A stretch of 64,000 nucleotides of DNA from Tilletia caries (GCA_032718865.1 JALUTQ010000041.1:372001-436000), one strand, 5' to 3'. Positions 10,143 through 23,750 are shown, counted from the first letter of the stretch. The notes: generated from the sequence alone by a model not told the origin. Numbers and translations: made by a program.

Positions 10143-11832
10143 TCACATGCCGGCAACGACGTCGTTCTTGGCCAGAGTTCCAACGGGCTCCTTGGACATG
10201 CCCTCCTTGACATCGTACTCATCGTCCGCATCCGAGCCGTTCTGTGCAGAAGCAACCTCCTCGTCGGTCGGGGTGGCCAAGTCGTCTTCGGCCTTGGGGT
10301 TGAAAGCGAGAGCACCCCGGGGAATGAAGGTCGACGAGATGATGATCGCCGACAGGATGGTGAAGTGGACACCGGCGACGTAGACGAGCGCGTTCTTGGC
10401 GGGCCCGACGGCAGCGGCGCCTTTAGCACCGTTGATCTGCGAGTCGACCCATCGGCCCAGGAAGGTGGAGATGAGCGCGTAGATGACGATGTAGAGCACG
10501 TACAGGAAGGCCATCACGGCACCGAGGGCGGAGACGTCCTTGTCCTGGGACTCCATCTTCGCGAGCGTCGACTGGATGTACGCGGCGAGGGAGACGTCAC
10601 CGGCAGCCCAGCCGTACGAGACGGGAAGGAAGATACCGGCAAGGCGCCATGCGGACTTGACGCTGTTGCGCTCGAGGTTGATGTAAGGCAGCACCCAGAC
10701 GAGCATGAGCAGGATGGCGTCGAGACGGAGCCAGGGCATGGGTGTAGGCACTCCGTTGGTGAAAATCATGACCGACAGGGCACCGCACAGTTCACCAAAG
10801 TTGGAGCCGCCGACCATGATTTGGGAGTACGAGGAGACACCAAGGATCTGCTTGGCGACGATGGGAGCCAGACCGTTCTCGAGGTAGCGATGACCGTACA
10901 GGGCAAGAGTGTAGGAGGGTACGAGCCAGATGAGACTCCGCCTGGAGAAGACGATGTACGCTCCCATGTAGAAAGCCTTGGCGAAGGAGCGGAGACCGGT
11001 GACGATGGAGGTGACGTAGCTCTGACGAGGCTCGACGATGTCGGCGCGCTCGACCTGCTTAAGAGCGGCACGGTCTGCGGTACCAGAGTGGCCCAGGGTG
11101 GAGATGAAGGTCCAGAGGAGAGCAGCAAGGGCGAAGAGAGGGGGCGAGAGCGAGGACGAGTAGTTGTACCCGAGCTTGCCGATGAGGGCGGTAGAAGTGA
11201 ACGCACCGGCCGTACCAGCAATCTCGTACATGACGTGCACGAACGCATCCATCTTCCTCAGCCGGTGAACGTCACCACCGACAATGTCCCGCGGGATAAC
11301 ACGACGGATGAGCTCGACCATGCCGTACGCGATGCCGGAGATAGCGTAAATCGGGAACATCGCATTCGCATCGTATCTCCCGTACTGGTCCTTCCCGTCG
11401 GCGCTCATCGTTCGCGGCTTGCCACCGGTGGCAGCATCGGTGATGAGGAGGATGGCAGAGATGATCGCGAAACCGAGGACGGCAAAGGACAGGACCGATC
11501 GAGTGGGGTACCGCTTGATGAGGGGGGAGATGAGGATCGAGCCTACACCCTGGGCGGCGTAGTTGATACCTGTCAGAATACCGATCTTCTGATATGTGTT
11601 GGTGGTGAACCGCTGGTTGGCAAGTGTGATGAAGGCACTGCGCAAATCAAAGAAGGAAGTCAGTAAGCAATGGGGGGATGGTCTGCGGACAAGGAGCCCG
11701 AGGCTACAAGGGAGCGAGAGAGACTCACCCGTTGTAGTACTCGAGTGCGAACTTGTAGCACATAATACCCAGGACGTAGAATGCGATGTTCCGTCGCTGA
11801 GAGGCGGTGAAGGCACCCCAGAATTGAACCAT
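10143..11832 (-). CDS. MFS-type membrane transporter
   Basis: Two exons: 11729-11832 and 10143-11637, separated by a GTGAGT...CAG intron, 532 residues. The start at 11832 gives MVQFWGAFTASQRRNIAFYV. The long minus-strand frame that begins further into exon 1 is in the wrong phase there. Hydrophobic segments throughout, such as SVLSFAVLGFAIISAILLIT, SLSPPLFALAALLWTFIST and HFTILSAIIISSTFI, suggest about 12 transmembrane helices. The C-terminal ~50 residues are a hydrophilic acidic cytosolic tail. It resembles fungal major facilitator superfamily permeases. I cannot infer the substrate. The first exon and promoter of this gene have a broken duplicate at 17.2-17.9 kb. Confidence 0.8.
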
Positions 11833-12843
11833 CTTGACGATTTGTTGGGTGGTTGGGGAGGCGCGGCGGTAAAAGTGATGGAGACGAGTTGGAGAAGAGA
11901 GAGAGAGAAGAGGAGAGTGGAGAGCGAAGGAGTGAAGAGTGCTGAGAGAAGGTGGTGAAGAAAGGATGTGGGAAGAATGTCAGCGAGGTCAGACGGTATT
12001 TATGCGAATAACATAGCATCGCGAAGAGCGCAGAGACTAAGCATCACTCCTCCCTCGGGATTGCCAAGCACCAGACAAAAAAACCGAGAAGACTGCAGAG
12101 CTGTAGGGGGACAGAGAAGAAGGTGAGCGGTGAGCATGAACGTGAGTTGACTTGGAAAGGCGTCCTCCTGGATTTTCGATGTGTACCTCGCACTTCGGGA
12201 AGCTCGCAGTCAAAATGCAGGTACGGACACAGGACACTGCTTCTTCAGCAGCATCTACACCCTACGGACTGCAACCAGGGCCGCCAAGGCTTCGATGCCA
12301 AGCTCATCGTCGCTGCGCCGTAATTCGATAATCCGAATGGTAGGTGATGAACCTGCGTCGCGTGGTCGTGTCCTTCGAAATAGGCAGTCCCTGGAACGTG
12401 CTCCGTCTTGGACGAGGCTGAAAAAGGTCTAGAAATTCTGGTGTACCTGACATTCTCGAGATCTGGAATCTGGAGCCCCGCCTTGTTATTGGAGAGCGGG
12501 CCGAAGTCAGGACGCCAACCACTTGCACGCGCGCCCTGTATGCTTACGCCTCGCTGGTACGAGGCGAGATCCGTTGATGATGGTGGGAGAAGCCAACTTT
12601 TACAACGTGGTTGCTGCTGCCCATCGGTGATCATGATCACATGATCATTTGAAGCACCACCTGGCGGTGAAGGCGCATCGCTCGTGATGGCCAGCACGAG
12701 AAGCCTGGTGGGATGCCTCATCAGGCGGGGCCAGGAACCGCAGTGGAGAAGAAACTGAACGACATGTCATACTCGTATTCATAGAATCGGGACAGCGCGG
12801 GAAGAATCACAGCTGCACAGCTCCCATCCGAAGAGACATATCT
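11833..12843. other. MFS promoter and 3' flank of GH92 gene
   Basis: The first ~370 bases are the transporter's upstream region, with a TATA-like ATAAATA on the minus strand at 11997-12003. The sequence from the gene to about 12215 is duplicated near 17.5-17.9 kb. A nearly symmetrical stretch with ATGATCACATGATCAT lies around 12630-12650. No further gene seen. Confidence 0.55.
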
Positions 12844-15800
12844 CTATTTCCAGCCACCAGTCGACAGACTGAGCGGCAGGTCAGCCGCTCCGCCTGCACC
12901 ACAGTTGTTGGACGCGTCCGCATCGGCCGTGAGCGTCAAGACCACCTCCGTCGTCTTGCCAGGGCTTCCCGGGAAGAGGTCATCCCACGATATGCGGCAG
13001 CGGGAAGAGTAGGGTTTGCCGTTGAGGGTGATCTTGTCGACGTACGCCTTAACGCCGACCGGAATGGTCTGGGCGATCGAAGCCGGGTCGAAGCCGTCTG
13101 CGACGATGTGGACGTTCCCAAGGAGAGGGTTCTTGATGGTGTACTCGGGGATGAAGGGGGAGACTTAGGGAAGAGGACACCACAATGAGCTAATGAGTTG
13201 TCTCAAGTCAAACCGTGCGAATCAACTCACTGATGAGGAGCTCTTTCGTGGAAGGAATGGGGAAGAAACCGAGGAGCCAGAACGCAACCAGCGTAGCCAT
13301 CGCTGCGTTGTCATCGTTACCAGGCAGCTTAGATGAGTCAAAGTTGTCGTGAACCACCTTGCGAACGCGCTGGACCGATTTCGACGGGCGGCCAGCGTAG
13401 TGGTACATGGTTGGAGTAACGAATGAAGGCTCATTACCAACTTGGTAAAGCGACGCGTGGTTCTCTCCGGAGAACTCGTCGAAGAATGATGCTGGGGTGT
13501 CTCCGAAAAAGTCGTCCAAACGCTTCACGAACTCGTCCGTAGAAGAAGAGGTCAGATTGACAATACCGGCGCCGTCATGCGGAGCCCAGAAGGCATACTG
13601 GAGAAGCAGGTGGAAGAAGCAGCGATCAGCACCTTTGCTTGACTCGATATTAGACAGTCTGTCGGGAACGTACCTCGGCGGGAGAGCTCTCGTAAGTACC
13701 GAAAATGTTCTAACAAAGGTAAGAGAGAGGCAGCATCAGGGTTTCCGTCATAGTCCTCCTGAATCGTGACGCATACAATCTCACCTCTTGCTGCAGCGAG
13801 CAGTAGTGGTTTCTCGCATTGTCGGCGGGGCTGCAGAACGTCGGATTCGTGTACACGAACGTACCTTCGTTCGCGCCGCATAAAGATGTCAGCCCATGTT
13901 CAACTTCAACTTATTGATCGTTTCTTGCTCACCGTCGGTGCGACGCTTCTGCGGGAATCCTGTGAATCCACGAGACTTCACCGTCGGGTCGAACGTGTTG
14001 CGGTAGTTCATCGATCGGTTCAGCATGTCCGCGTGCAGTTTGTCGTCCCCAAGCTCCTTGGCCGCCAGCGCCACTCCAAAGTCGTTGAAAGCGTACTCGA
14101 GAGTCCTGTAGAGAGACCCAAAGTGAGCACAAGACCAGTTCCCCCTAGCGCATAAAGATTGAACTCCTGCTGATATGAACTCACCTAGACGCCTCCCTCG
14201 TCTGTCGACCGGTCGACTCGGTGTCGAAGACGGCAAAGGGAACGTAGCCGTACTTCATGTACACGTTAATCTGACGACCATAGCTGTCCCATTCCGTCGG
14301 AGTGACGTAGGACTCCTTGATGAGCTGGGCGAGGATGTGTTCCTTCGTGAAGGCCAGGGACGAGTGGCCGTATTTAACGATGTAGTCGGCGATCACGGTC
14401 AGACCTCCGGCGCCGACTTGAGTGATACCTGATCAAGGAGACCGGAAAACAAGGGGGATGGGTGAGTGCCTTGGGTCGAGAAAAGAAAAGGACACTTGAA
14501 GCGGGGTCAGGAACCCGAGGACCTACCTGGGACATTATTGGCGCGACATTCAGGAACCCATCCCGTCGCAGAGGCGCCGTCGATATAATTGTCCACAATG
14601 TTGCGGTAGTCGTCCGGAGATGTGAGGGAGAGGAAAGGGAACTCGGTACGGAAAGTGTCCCCTGGATAGATCGGACGATACGTCAACAAGATGGATCAAA
14701 ACAAAGTGAATATGACAAGAAACGTTACACTCACAAGTGCAGTACATCCCATCAAAGTACGATCTGTGAGTGTGCGGAAAGCGGGGCCGATGAAGGAGTG
14801 TAATCAGCATATACTTCAAGTCGGAAACGCAAGGCGTCAGTCAATTAGACGTACGTATTCGTCGGGAACGGAGCCTCGAGCGTCGCATTGTTCGGGCTCA
14901 AGAACGAGCGATACATGGAGCTGTAGAACAACCTTGCAACCTCATCAGTCGTATTCGGTGACAGGACAATCCGGTTCAGCTTCTCGTTCCACTGCGAACG
15001 CGACGCAGCCTCCACGGCGTCAAAGTCCCAATCAGGTCCGATCTCTTCCTCAGCGTTGGCACAGGCTTGGTCGGCGGAGACGTAGGAGACACCATACCGG
15101 ATCAGGACTTGGCTGTTGGAGCCCACTTTGGCCGCGTTCGCGAAGGAGACGAGGGCGCCGCTCTGGATAGGATCCGAGCCGATGAAATTCTGCCAGAGAG
15201 AGGATGAGAAGTGAGTTCGTACTGAAGCGAGTGGCCCCTAACCCAAATTTTTCCAGACGCTAGACAAACCTGACTCAAGTTGGCGTGCGTCTGTCCAACC
15301 AGCTTGGTGTCCTGCCCAAACCGATCGCCAGCCCAGAGACCGGCCTTGGCAATAGTCTGCGATCCATGCACTAGATCAATGCAGCTGAAGCCCCGGTACC
15401 GGTTCGCTTGATACTCCAGCGTTCGCACGCCAAAGCTGCTGTACCACGATCCATTCATCATGATTCGGCCCTTGTCATAGTCGAAATCAATCGTGCCACC
15501 GGCCCAAGAGTTCGGGTTGTCCCGCGTCCAGTCGAGGACGAGATGCGGGAGCGACTGAGCCGATGCAAGCGTGTTCTGGTCGAACGTGTACCGCTGCAAT
15601 CCCGCCCGACGCGTGGTAGTCGTCTCCATCGTGATCGAGTTGTTGAGGGTGGTCGTGAAGTAACCGGGGTAGGCAGCATCTTTGCCCTTGGCTCGCGTAC
15701 GCTTGCGAGCCTCAACGGTGATAGGGCACTTGTTGAAGTCGTCGCCGGGGCAGACAACGGGCATGACGCCGAAGATGCCGCCGCTGCCGGAGCTAGAGCC

Positions 15801-16620
15801 GGTGCCAGAATCGTGGATAGCGCCCAGACTACGAACGGGGGCATTGATATCGTCCTGGTATCCTGCTGGGGCCTGCTCCAACCAATTTTGTTCGGATGTC
15901 AGGCGTGTTTAGTTGATGTCTTGTTTGAGATGCATATTCCTGGCCGTTCATCCGGTGTGATTGAATGCTTACATATGTGTCGGTCAGATCGATGCCTGCA
16001 AGGAGCGGTAGGATGTCAGTAATCTTTATCGGGTGGCATGAACATGGCCTTCGAACTAATTCCTCACCCATCTTTGCCATACCGAAGGGGATGGATGCTC
16101 CGGGAAAGACATTGCCTGGAGTGAGAAAGCAGAACGAGTCAGACTTCTTATGACAATAGTGTTGGTTCAAAAAGGCGCACCTGGGTCATTATTGGCTTCG
16201 GTACCAATAAACGGATTGACCTGTGAGAGGAAGCAACAGATCAACCTCAACTTCTGACCATTCCTACGACTCCGGTCTAGAAGAACTCACCAGCCCAGCA
16301 TAGTCGAATTGTGTGACCGATGCGTTCTGAGCATCAGCCCTCCAGCGCTTGAACGCATCATTCAAAAGGCCGTCCATGCGGTCTACGTCGACAACGCGGC
16401 TGCCCCACTCATGCGAGGCATCGGCAGTCGCAGCATCATTCTTCGGCTTTTTCTTGCGAATGAAGGACGGGGCACTGAGTCCGGGGACAGCCTCGCTGGA
16501 GAACGGGACCTGGGAGGCAGTGGTGATGTTGAGGACCCCGGTAGCCGCTGTGAGGGTGGCGAAGAGGTAAGTGGCTGTGACGCTCGCGAGGAGGAGCTTG
16601 CGTCCGCGGGGGCAGAACAT
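12844..16620 (-). CDS. GH92 alpha-1,2-mannosidase, many exons
   Basis: The start at 16620 gives a basic N-terminus and a hydrophobic segment (LLLASVTATYLFATLTAATG) that acts as signal peptide or anchor. Joining exons through about a dozen short introns yields the family 92 landmarks in order: VNPFIGTEANNDPG, NVFPGASIPFGMAKMG, IDLTDTY, SFGVRTLEYQANRYRGFS, RLFYSSMYRSFLSPNN, SYFDGMYCT, PDDYRNIVDNYIDG, GWVPECRANNVPG, TLEYAFNDFGVA, YAFWAPHDGAG, GNDDNAAMATLVAFWLLGFF. The protein ends GGWK at 12844. GH92 enzymes are secreted or vacuolar exo-acting calcium-dependent alpha-mannosidases that trim fungal mannans or N-glycans. A region of about 30 residues before RKKKPKND differs from bacterial members. 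Exact borders of the small middle exons are not all fixed. Confidence 0.85.
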
Positions 16621-17239
16621 TGTCGGACAAGAAGTTGGGAATGGGCCAACAGCCTTTAGTTATCTGACGAAGGAGAAGGAAGCGTGACACGGGGAGACGC
16701 AAAGTAAGAAGGGAAGAGGAAGAGGGTAAGGGACTAAGGAACCGTCTGCACAAGTGGGAGGAAATCGCAGGTCAGCGGTTCGCCACGTCGTTTTAAGGGC
16801 AAACGCTGAATGACACCTGGAGCGACACCGACCAGGCTGGGTGTTAAAGCCTCCTTCAGCTGAGGAGATGGCGAGCCTTGTCCTCGTCTGGTCTCTGCTA
16901 GCACCAAGTTGGTACGAGTGCAGGAAGGGGCTCGTTCCCACAGCTCATTGATGCGCAGTATAGAGTCGGGAACACTGTCCGCTCAACAGAGCTCGTATAA
17001 GTATAAGATGAAGGGTGGGTATGGATCTTCCCACCAGCCACGATGGCCGACGGAGCCTCGTGGTACGAGGAAGGCTTAAGGTGAAAGAGCCAGAGGGAAA
17101 ACAAAGAAGGATTATAGAGGTGTGAGCACAGCACGGACTTCACGGCGGAGTTGGGCAGCCAGGCCAGAAGGGCCCGAGATCCAGACCATGCGCTTGAGCC
17201 TGTCATATCATGCTCCATGGCAGCACGTTCAGTTTTACA
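16621..17239. other. upstream region of GH92 gene
   Basis: No gene recognised. Promoter region of the GH92 gene on its left side. Confidence 0.4.
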
Positions 17240-17494
17240 CCCTGAATACATATGCCGATCCCCTGGTATGTGCTGGTAGTGAACCGCTGGTGGGCGAGTT
17301 TGATGAAGGCACTGCGAAAGGAGAGGCAAACGCAGTAAGCGGTGTGGTCTGCGGTCAGAAACCTGAGCTTCGAGGGAGAGTAGGACTCAGCCGTTGCAGT
17401 ACTCGCGTGCGAAATTGTAGCACATAATACCCAGGACGTAGAATGCGATGTTCCGTCGCTGAGAGGCGGTGAAGGCGCTCCAGAATTGAACCAT
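17240..17494 (-). pseudogene. broken partial copy of the MFS transporter gene
   Basis: On the minus strand from 17494 the sequence matches exon 1, the intron and the start of exon 2 of the transporter at 10143-11832. The start codon, MVQFW.AFTASQRRNIAFYV and MCY.FA.EY.NG are retained. The splice donor has changed from GTGAGT to CTGAGT, so the frame runs into TGA after 35 codons. The copy keeps about 20 residues of exon 2 (AFIKLAHQRFTTSTYQGIGI) and then diverges at about 17240-17260. Without the membrane domain it cannot be a transporter. Confidence 0.85.
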
Positions 17495-17877
17495 GTTGAC
17501 GATTTGTTGGGTGGATGGGGAGGTGCGGCGGTAAAAGTGCTGAAGATGAGATGGAGACGAGAGAGAGAAGAGGAGAGCGGAGTGCGAGGGAGTGAGGAGT
17601 GCTGAGAGAAGGCGGTGAGGAAAGGATGCTGGGAAAGTGGGAAGAGTGTGAGCGAGGTCCGACGGTATTTATGTGAACAGCACAGCATCGCTCAGAGCCG
17701 AGCATCACTTCTCTCTCGGGATTGTCAAGCACCAGACAGAGACCGAGAAGACTGCAGAGGGACAGAGGAGAAGGTGAGCGTGGACGTGAGCGTGAACGTG
17801 AGGTGATTGGAGAGCCGTCTCCTCATGTATTTCCTCCTGCTTCTCACGTCGGACGGGAAGCTCGCGGTCGCCTCTCA
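17495..17877 (-). other. duplicated promoter of the MFS transporter
   Basis: Upstream of the broken copy the similarity continues through the leader, the ATAAATA box (17666-17672) and on to about 17877. It matches about 11833-12215. The promoter was therefore copied along with the 5' end of the gene and may still fire. It lies just upstream of ATG9, which is read in the other direction. Confidence 0.7.
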
Positions 17878-18046
17878 AAGTCCGATCGGCGTTTCAATTG
17901 CCAGGGCACGGACCTCCCCACCTTCGGCAAGCTCGTCGGCGAGCTCAATAAGGACAAGGACGATCTCGAGCTCAAGAGGTTGAGGTGGTGACGGACCAGC
18001 AAGTCAAGCGTCAAGCAGGAAAGACGCGCGAATAGGAGGAGTGAGC

Positions 18047-18232
18047 ATGGATCCGTTCGAGGACCCCGACAGCGTCCCCGGCGCAGCGCATGATCCGCAG
18101 CAGGAGCAGCAAGCGCCTCAGACAGTGGACACGCTCACTGATCTTGCCCAGCCTGTGACAGCGCTATCTTCAGCAGGGCCAGCACCGAAAGCAGCGCTGT
18201 CAGAAACCCCCTCAGCTTCCCTACTCACCGCC

Positions 18233-18265
<33 letters not shown>

Positions 18266-21200
18266 GAAGAATCTCCCTTCGCTCTTCTAGCGTCCACGAG
18301 CGGAGCTGCCGATCTCCACGCATCCACAGCTCTTTTCGGCGAAGACGCGGTTGGTCACGATAACCTCGAGTCTGCTGGGGCCCCCGGCGTCGGGGTCCCC
18401 GGTGGAGAGAGCGTACAGCTTTCCGCCCTGACCCTTCCTCCGTCAGCGCAGGCGCTCTTTGCCGATGACGACCAGCTTGGCGGCATCCCGTCCGCAGACG
18501 CAAGTAGGATCGACCTGGAAGCGCAGCAGCGACTCGCTGCATCTTCATCAGCCGAACCACTCGAATCTGCCGATTCTGTCGTCGGGGCTGGCTCCAAATC
18601 TGCGAGTCACAGACACAGACACCGGCGACCTGGCTCGTCAGCATCGGGCAGACGGAGGAGGGACAATAATCTCAATAGCGGTAGCGGCAGCGGCGGAGGC
18701 GGAGGCGGTCTTTCTTCGAGCATATCTTCTCTCCGCAGGAACATATCCCGTCAAATCGACAGAGAGCGCCAACAGATGGGACTCTCCAAAAGTAACCTCC
18801 GCGAGACCTACATCCCTCATTACCACGACGACGACGACGACGACGAAGATGAAGACGAGTACGACGATGAGACTCATTTGATGGGTTCAGGAGCGCCCAG
18901 CGAGGATGCTCTTCCCCGACCGGAAGATGTCCTCGAATCTGACAGCGTTTCCAGAGACGCTGGCCCAAATCGCTCCAGTCCTGCCGGAATCAACAAGTCT
19001 GGACCACAGCGCAAAGGGAAAGCTCGCATGTCCGAATCTCGATCTAGTGCAGCAGCGAGGAGACGAAATTTGGATGGCTCGACGGCTTCCATCGGCGCCA
19101 GGAGACGAGCTATGCGTGTCATGAATCCCAAGGAGAAGGCGCTCTGGCTTTGGGCCAACGTAGAGAACATGGACGCCTTCTTGGCCGAGGTGTACGCATA
19201 CTATCAGGGGAAGGGGGCTTATTGCATCGCACTCTCCCGGACACTCAATCTTCTGTAAGTGGGCGAGATTGGATGGTTTGCTGCCACTCCGAGGGTGTTT
19301 AGTTGACAGTCATTTCTTTCGATACTTCCTTCCCAGTACGATTGCATTCGTCACCTGCTTCTCCACCTTTCTTCTCGGCTGCGTCGACTACTCAGCGATC
19401 AAGCACGACGGTCTCCTCTCGGACGTGATCGTCCCTCAATGTGTGAATCACTTCTCCTCTTTTGCCGTCCTCCTTCTGTTCGCTCTCGGCGGCGGCTTTG
19501 TCTGGCTTGTCTTCCGCTTCAGCGTAGGCATCTCGAGATTGGTTGCCATGCACGGCTTCTACGAACATCTTCTTGGTATCCCAGATGTGAGTCCTGCTCC
19601 GCTTTTCAACAGTAACGCCAATCGACCTGAACATTCGACTCATACCTTTGTAACAGGCCGACGTGCAAGCGATCCCGTGGCACGAGGTCGTGAGCCGAAT
19701 ATCTGCTCTGCGTATATCCAACCCACAAGACCCATCCTTGGCAGCTAGTGTAAATGCTCACGCACAAGGAGCGGCGGCAGCCAACAAGAAGCGTCTGGGC
19801 CCGGGTCTCGACGCCCACGACATTGCAAACCGTATCATGCGGCAGCAGAACTACCTCATCGCTCTCTTCAACAAGGACGTGCTTTCTCTGAACGTGCCGT
19901 TCCAGGTACCCCTTCCTTCCTTCGCCACTTCCATCCTGGGCCTCAACCAGACGCACGGCACCACTGCAGCCCTGGGAAAGCCGAAACCGGTGCTGACTCG
20001 CAGTCTGGAGTGGAATCTGCAGTTCTGCTTGCTTGGCTTCTTCTTTGATCAAGATGGCCAGCTGAATCAAGCTGTCCTGAGTGATCGGAATCGGACTGCT
20101 TTGATCGCTGGGTGAGTTTCTGAACCTGGACGCCCTGTTTGCCGAGAGGACCTCTGGGCAAAGCTCACCTTCCTTTTCTGTTTCCACCAGCTTGCGCAAG
20201 CGATTCGTCACTATGGCCATTTTGAACGCCATCCTCGCACCCTTTATCATCCTCTACCTCCTCCTTTTCTCTTTCTTCCGCTACTTTGCAGAGTATCACA
20301 AGAACCCGGCCAATCTCGGCTCGCGGCAGTATACTGAGTATGCACGGTGGAAGTTCCGGGAGTTCAACGAGCTACCTCACCTTTTCAAGAGACGGATGCA
20401 GAGCAGTATGCCATTTGCACAGCGCTACACCGATCAATTTCCGAAGGAGCGTGTAGTCCTCTTGGCGCGGTGAGTCTAGCAGGGAACCACTCTTTTCCAG
20501 CTCATTATGTTTGAGAGCACGCGACAGCTGACCTCCGATCTTTTGCATTTTCCGAACGATGGCAGCTTCGTCGCGTTCATCGCGGGTTCCTTCACTGCTG
20601 TCCTACTACTGGCGTCCCTCTTCGACCCCGACCTGTTCTTGCACTTTGACATCACACCTCAGCGCAATACCTTGTTCTACATCGGCATATTCGGTGGTGT
20701 CCTAGCGGTCGCACGCGGCATGGTCCCCGAAGAGAGCGTCATCGTGGATCCAGAGTCGGAGGTTAGAGAGGTCATTAGGCGAACACACTATTACCCCGAC
20801 GAGTGGCGCGGTCGGCTGCATTCTACAGAGGTGAGTCGGCTGGACCGCGGATCGTGATGGCTCTTTTCTGCAGACATATTCTGACCAGGCTGTGGGATTT
20901 ATCTTTCTCGCAACTCAGGTCCACGCCGATTTCGGGACGATGTACATGCTCAAGGTGTACATCTTCCTCATGGAGATGGTCTCGGTCATTGTGACTCCTT
21001 TCATCCTGTGGCTTTCCCTCCCTGAATCTGCGCCTGCTATCGTTGACTTTTTCCGCGAGGTACGTTTATGTGAAGTAACTGCGCATTTCCTGCAGTATCC
21101 GAACACTCACAGACCTACCAAACCCTCTTATAGTTTACGGTGCATGTCGATGGTCTGGGCTATGTCTGCTCGTTCGCAGTATTTGATTTCAAGAGACATG

Positions 21201-22195
21201 GCAACGTGCGATTCGGCGCGCCGACGGAAAGCCGTGACGAGAGGATGGCCTCCAAGGCGGGAAGTGAGTGACCGATTGACACCTTTTCAAACCAGGCGCC
21301 CCCAAACACTGACGGAGCGTGCGTACATCATCCAGAAATGGAGCAGAGTTTTCTCAATTTTAAGGTCGCGAACCCGGACTGGCTCCCTGCCGATGCTTCC
21401 GGATCCCTGTTCTTGTCTCGTCTCACTGAGACTGTTGCACGCCATCAACAAGGCCCGACCACCCGTGCGCGCGCGTCGGGTCCGATGGACCCCTATGCGT
21501 CCACCATGGATCCTTATGCCACTGCAAGCTACTTGCACGCGTCTGCCATTCCTTCCGGCGCCGGAGCTGGCGGTGTAGCAGAATCGACATTGACGGCTCG
21601 CAAGCATCTTTACGACGAGGCCTTCAATCGGTCGATCCTTCTTGCTTCCAAGCCACGAAATGCAGAGGCGCTGGCGGCGAGTGCACACAAGACGGACTCT
21701 CGATCGGCGTACCGGTCGCATTCAGGCTCCGGAACTGGAGCCGGACATGGCGCTTCGGCCGCAGCGGCAGCGGGCTTGTCGGGAGGAGGACCGTCACGAA
21801 GTCGGAGTGCATCTATGCGTGCGCGAGCGCTGCAGGCTGTCGAGGAGGATGGCGACCTCTTTGGCGAACAACCTGAGGGCGGCGAAGGAGTCGAGCTTAC
21901 GGATTCTCCTGTCGATCCTCTCACATTGCTCCCTCCGCGCTCGATGGACGACAGCGCGCTTGATGCACCCTTCCACAGCTTCGTGGGAGAAGGTGACTTT
22001 GTGGGCGTGCCTTCGTCTTCAGCCCGAGGGGGGCCCAACAGCGTCGGTGTCAGTGGTGGGCCGGCGAACCAGGGCCAGGGTCAGCGTCAGGGCCAGCAGC
22101 CGGGCGAGTCTCCTATGGACGAGCAGGGGTTCAAGGCCTTGATAGGCAATTTGTATCGGAATGGCGGCCAGCCTGCGCATCGGAGCGTATGGTGA
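18047..22195 (+). CDS. ATG9: autophagy lipid scramblase Atg9
   Basis: Multi-exon gene. Exon 1 (18047-19254) encodes a long low-complexity N-terminus with poly-Ala, Gly-rich and acidic (poly-Asp) stretches. It ends in the conserved [20 protein letters not shown] and the first membrane entry LSRTLNLL, which splices to [18 protein letters not shown] at 19337. Later exons supply [109 protein letters not shown] and CSFAVFDF. These are all hallmarks of Atg9, the only integral-membrane core autophagy protein, which scrambles lipids and seeds the phagophore. The C-terminal ~280 residues after MEQSFLNFK are low-complexity and basidiomycete-like in length. The first in-frame ATG is at 18047. Confidence 0.93.
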
Positions 22196-23750
22196 ACCTT
22201 TGTGCTTCTCACTGCGAACTTGTTGAACTATACTGCTGCTGTATTATATCACACGACTCCCCGAGGGCTCCCTTTAGTATATTTAGTCCGTTTCAACAAT
22301 ACTTAGTCGTGACAGAACCTCCGTCACGCCTCACATCTCCAGTCCAGAGTCGACGACCTCGTTCGAGGCTGGCGTGTTTGAGGTTGAGTTTGAGGCTTTG
22401 AGGAGCGTGAGAAAATAAAAGGAGTGTGTGGAGGCGACGCGGTGAGGAGAACTTGAGGTTGAGACGTCGGCTTCACCACGCTGAGCCTCAACGGTCCCAG
22501 GGTGAAGGGGGTCCTATATCCATTCATTGCACCAACCACGGCTGGACGAGTCACACCTGCACTCTCAATTGCCGTATTGAAGCTATCGCGCATTCACGAC
22601 CCAGCGGGCGGAGGTCCTGCTCCATCCGCTCACTGCAGCTTTGGATATACGGAGCCCAGACAAGAGACGGCCTGTCTCTCCTTTCCGAAGGGGTTGCTCA
22701 GCCGCCCACGAAAGCGCCATTCGTCTCTAAGCTTCGCCGCCCTGCAACTTGCAAGGGACTAAGGGAGGACAGCATCAAACGGTCAAACGCTCAGCAGGGT
22801 ATGGTTCCCTTGTGGAGTAAGCTTGTGTCTTGCGAAAGCTTCCATTTGCATGAGAACTGACACTTTATCCTATCCGTGCATCTATCCAGGTTAAGCGCTA
22901 TTCTGCGTTGGACGTTGACGAGGGCTGACGCGCTGACCGCTCACCCTTTCTTCATTCTCAATATGACGACCTTCCTTCGAAGGCTCCCGGCAGCATGGTG
23001 CTGCAGCCTTAGGCGCTTTTGGAACAGGCCCCCTCGAGTTCGTAGCGGACAACTGACTCACTTCTCTTTTCATTTCGCTCCTATCTCGCATGTCTGCTTT
23101 GCCCGCCACATCGATTTCTGAGGAAGCAGTGGTCAGCTTGACCAGTCGCGCAGAGCTGTATTCGGTATCTGTAAGGCCTTGGCAGGTCATCCGCCATCAT
23201 CGCCAGGCAGTATTCTCGAATATGGATGCCGAACTCACCGAAGCCGAAAGACGAGCTAGTAGGCCCTAGACGGTCGGTTGCTCATCCTTGACCGGTGCGT
23301 CCTGGAATATGGTCTTTCCCGAGTGCTCGACACCTTCCTTGCTTGCTTCACGGAGAAGTGACGAGCCCCTTTCTCGCAATGGCTGTCTGACAGACAAGAT
23401 TTGGCCTGAGATGGATCTGCTTAAAGCCTGACCTCTATTCCACATCTACTTCCCCTCTCTTCTCTTCTTCCCATCTTCTCCAGACACTCTCTCCTCTCCT
23501 TCACGCTTCTCTCTTCCCTCTCCCCCTTCGACTTAACGCCCCGCTGCGACATCCACAGCTCCCCTTACGAACGACCGGACAACTATCTCAACCACTTTAC
23601 GCTCATTCACGCAGCCTCCTTTGCACCCTTCTCCAGTCTACGACATAGCAAGCAACCTCACTCTTCAAGTCTCAACCATCACGCCTGCATTACCTCACCA
23701 ACTCACTCTTATTCCAACGTACTAATCTCCTCCTCAACCCACATTACACG
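22196..23750. other. intergenic region
   Basis: About 1.5 kb. The last 350 bases before the next start are strongly pyrimidine-rich (CT leader), typical of a fungal promoter and 5' UTR. I see no convincing coding sequence. Confidence 0.5.

Noticed and set aside
10083..11666. 527-codon open frame on the plus strand opposite the MFS transporter
   Set aside because: Acidic, low-complexity composition with no family; the opposite strand encodes a clear transporter with a proper intron.
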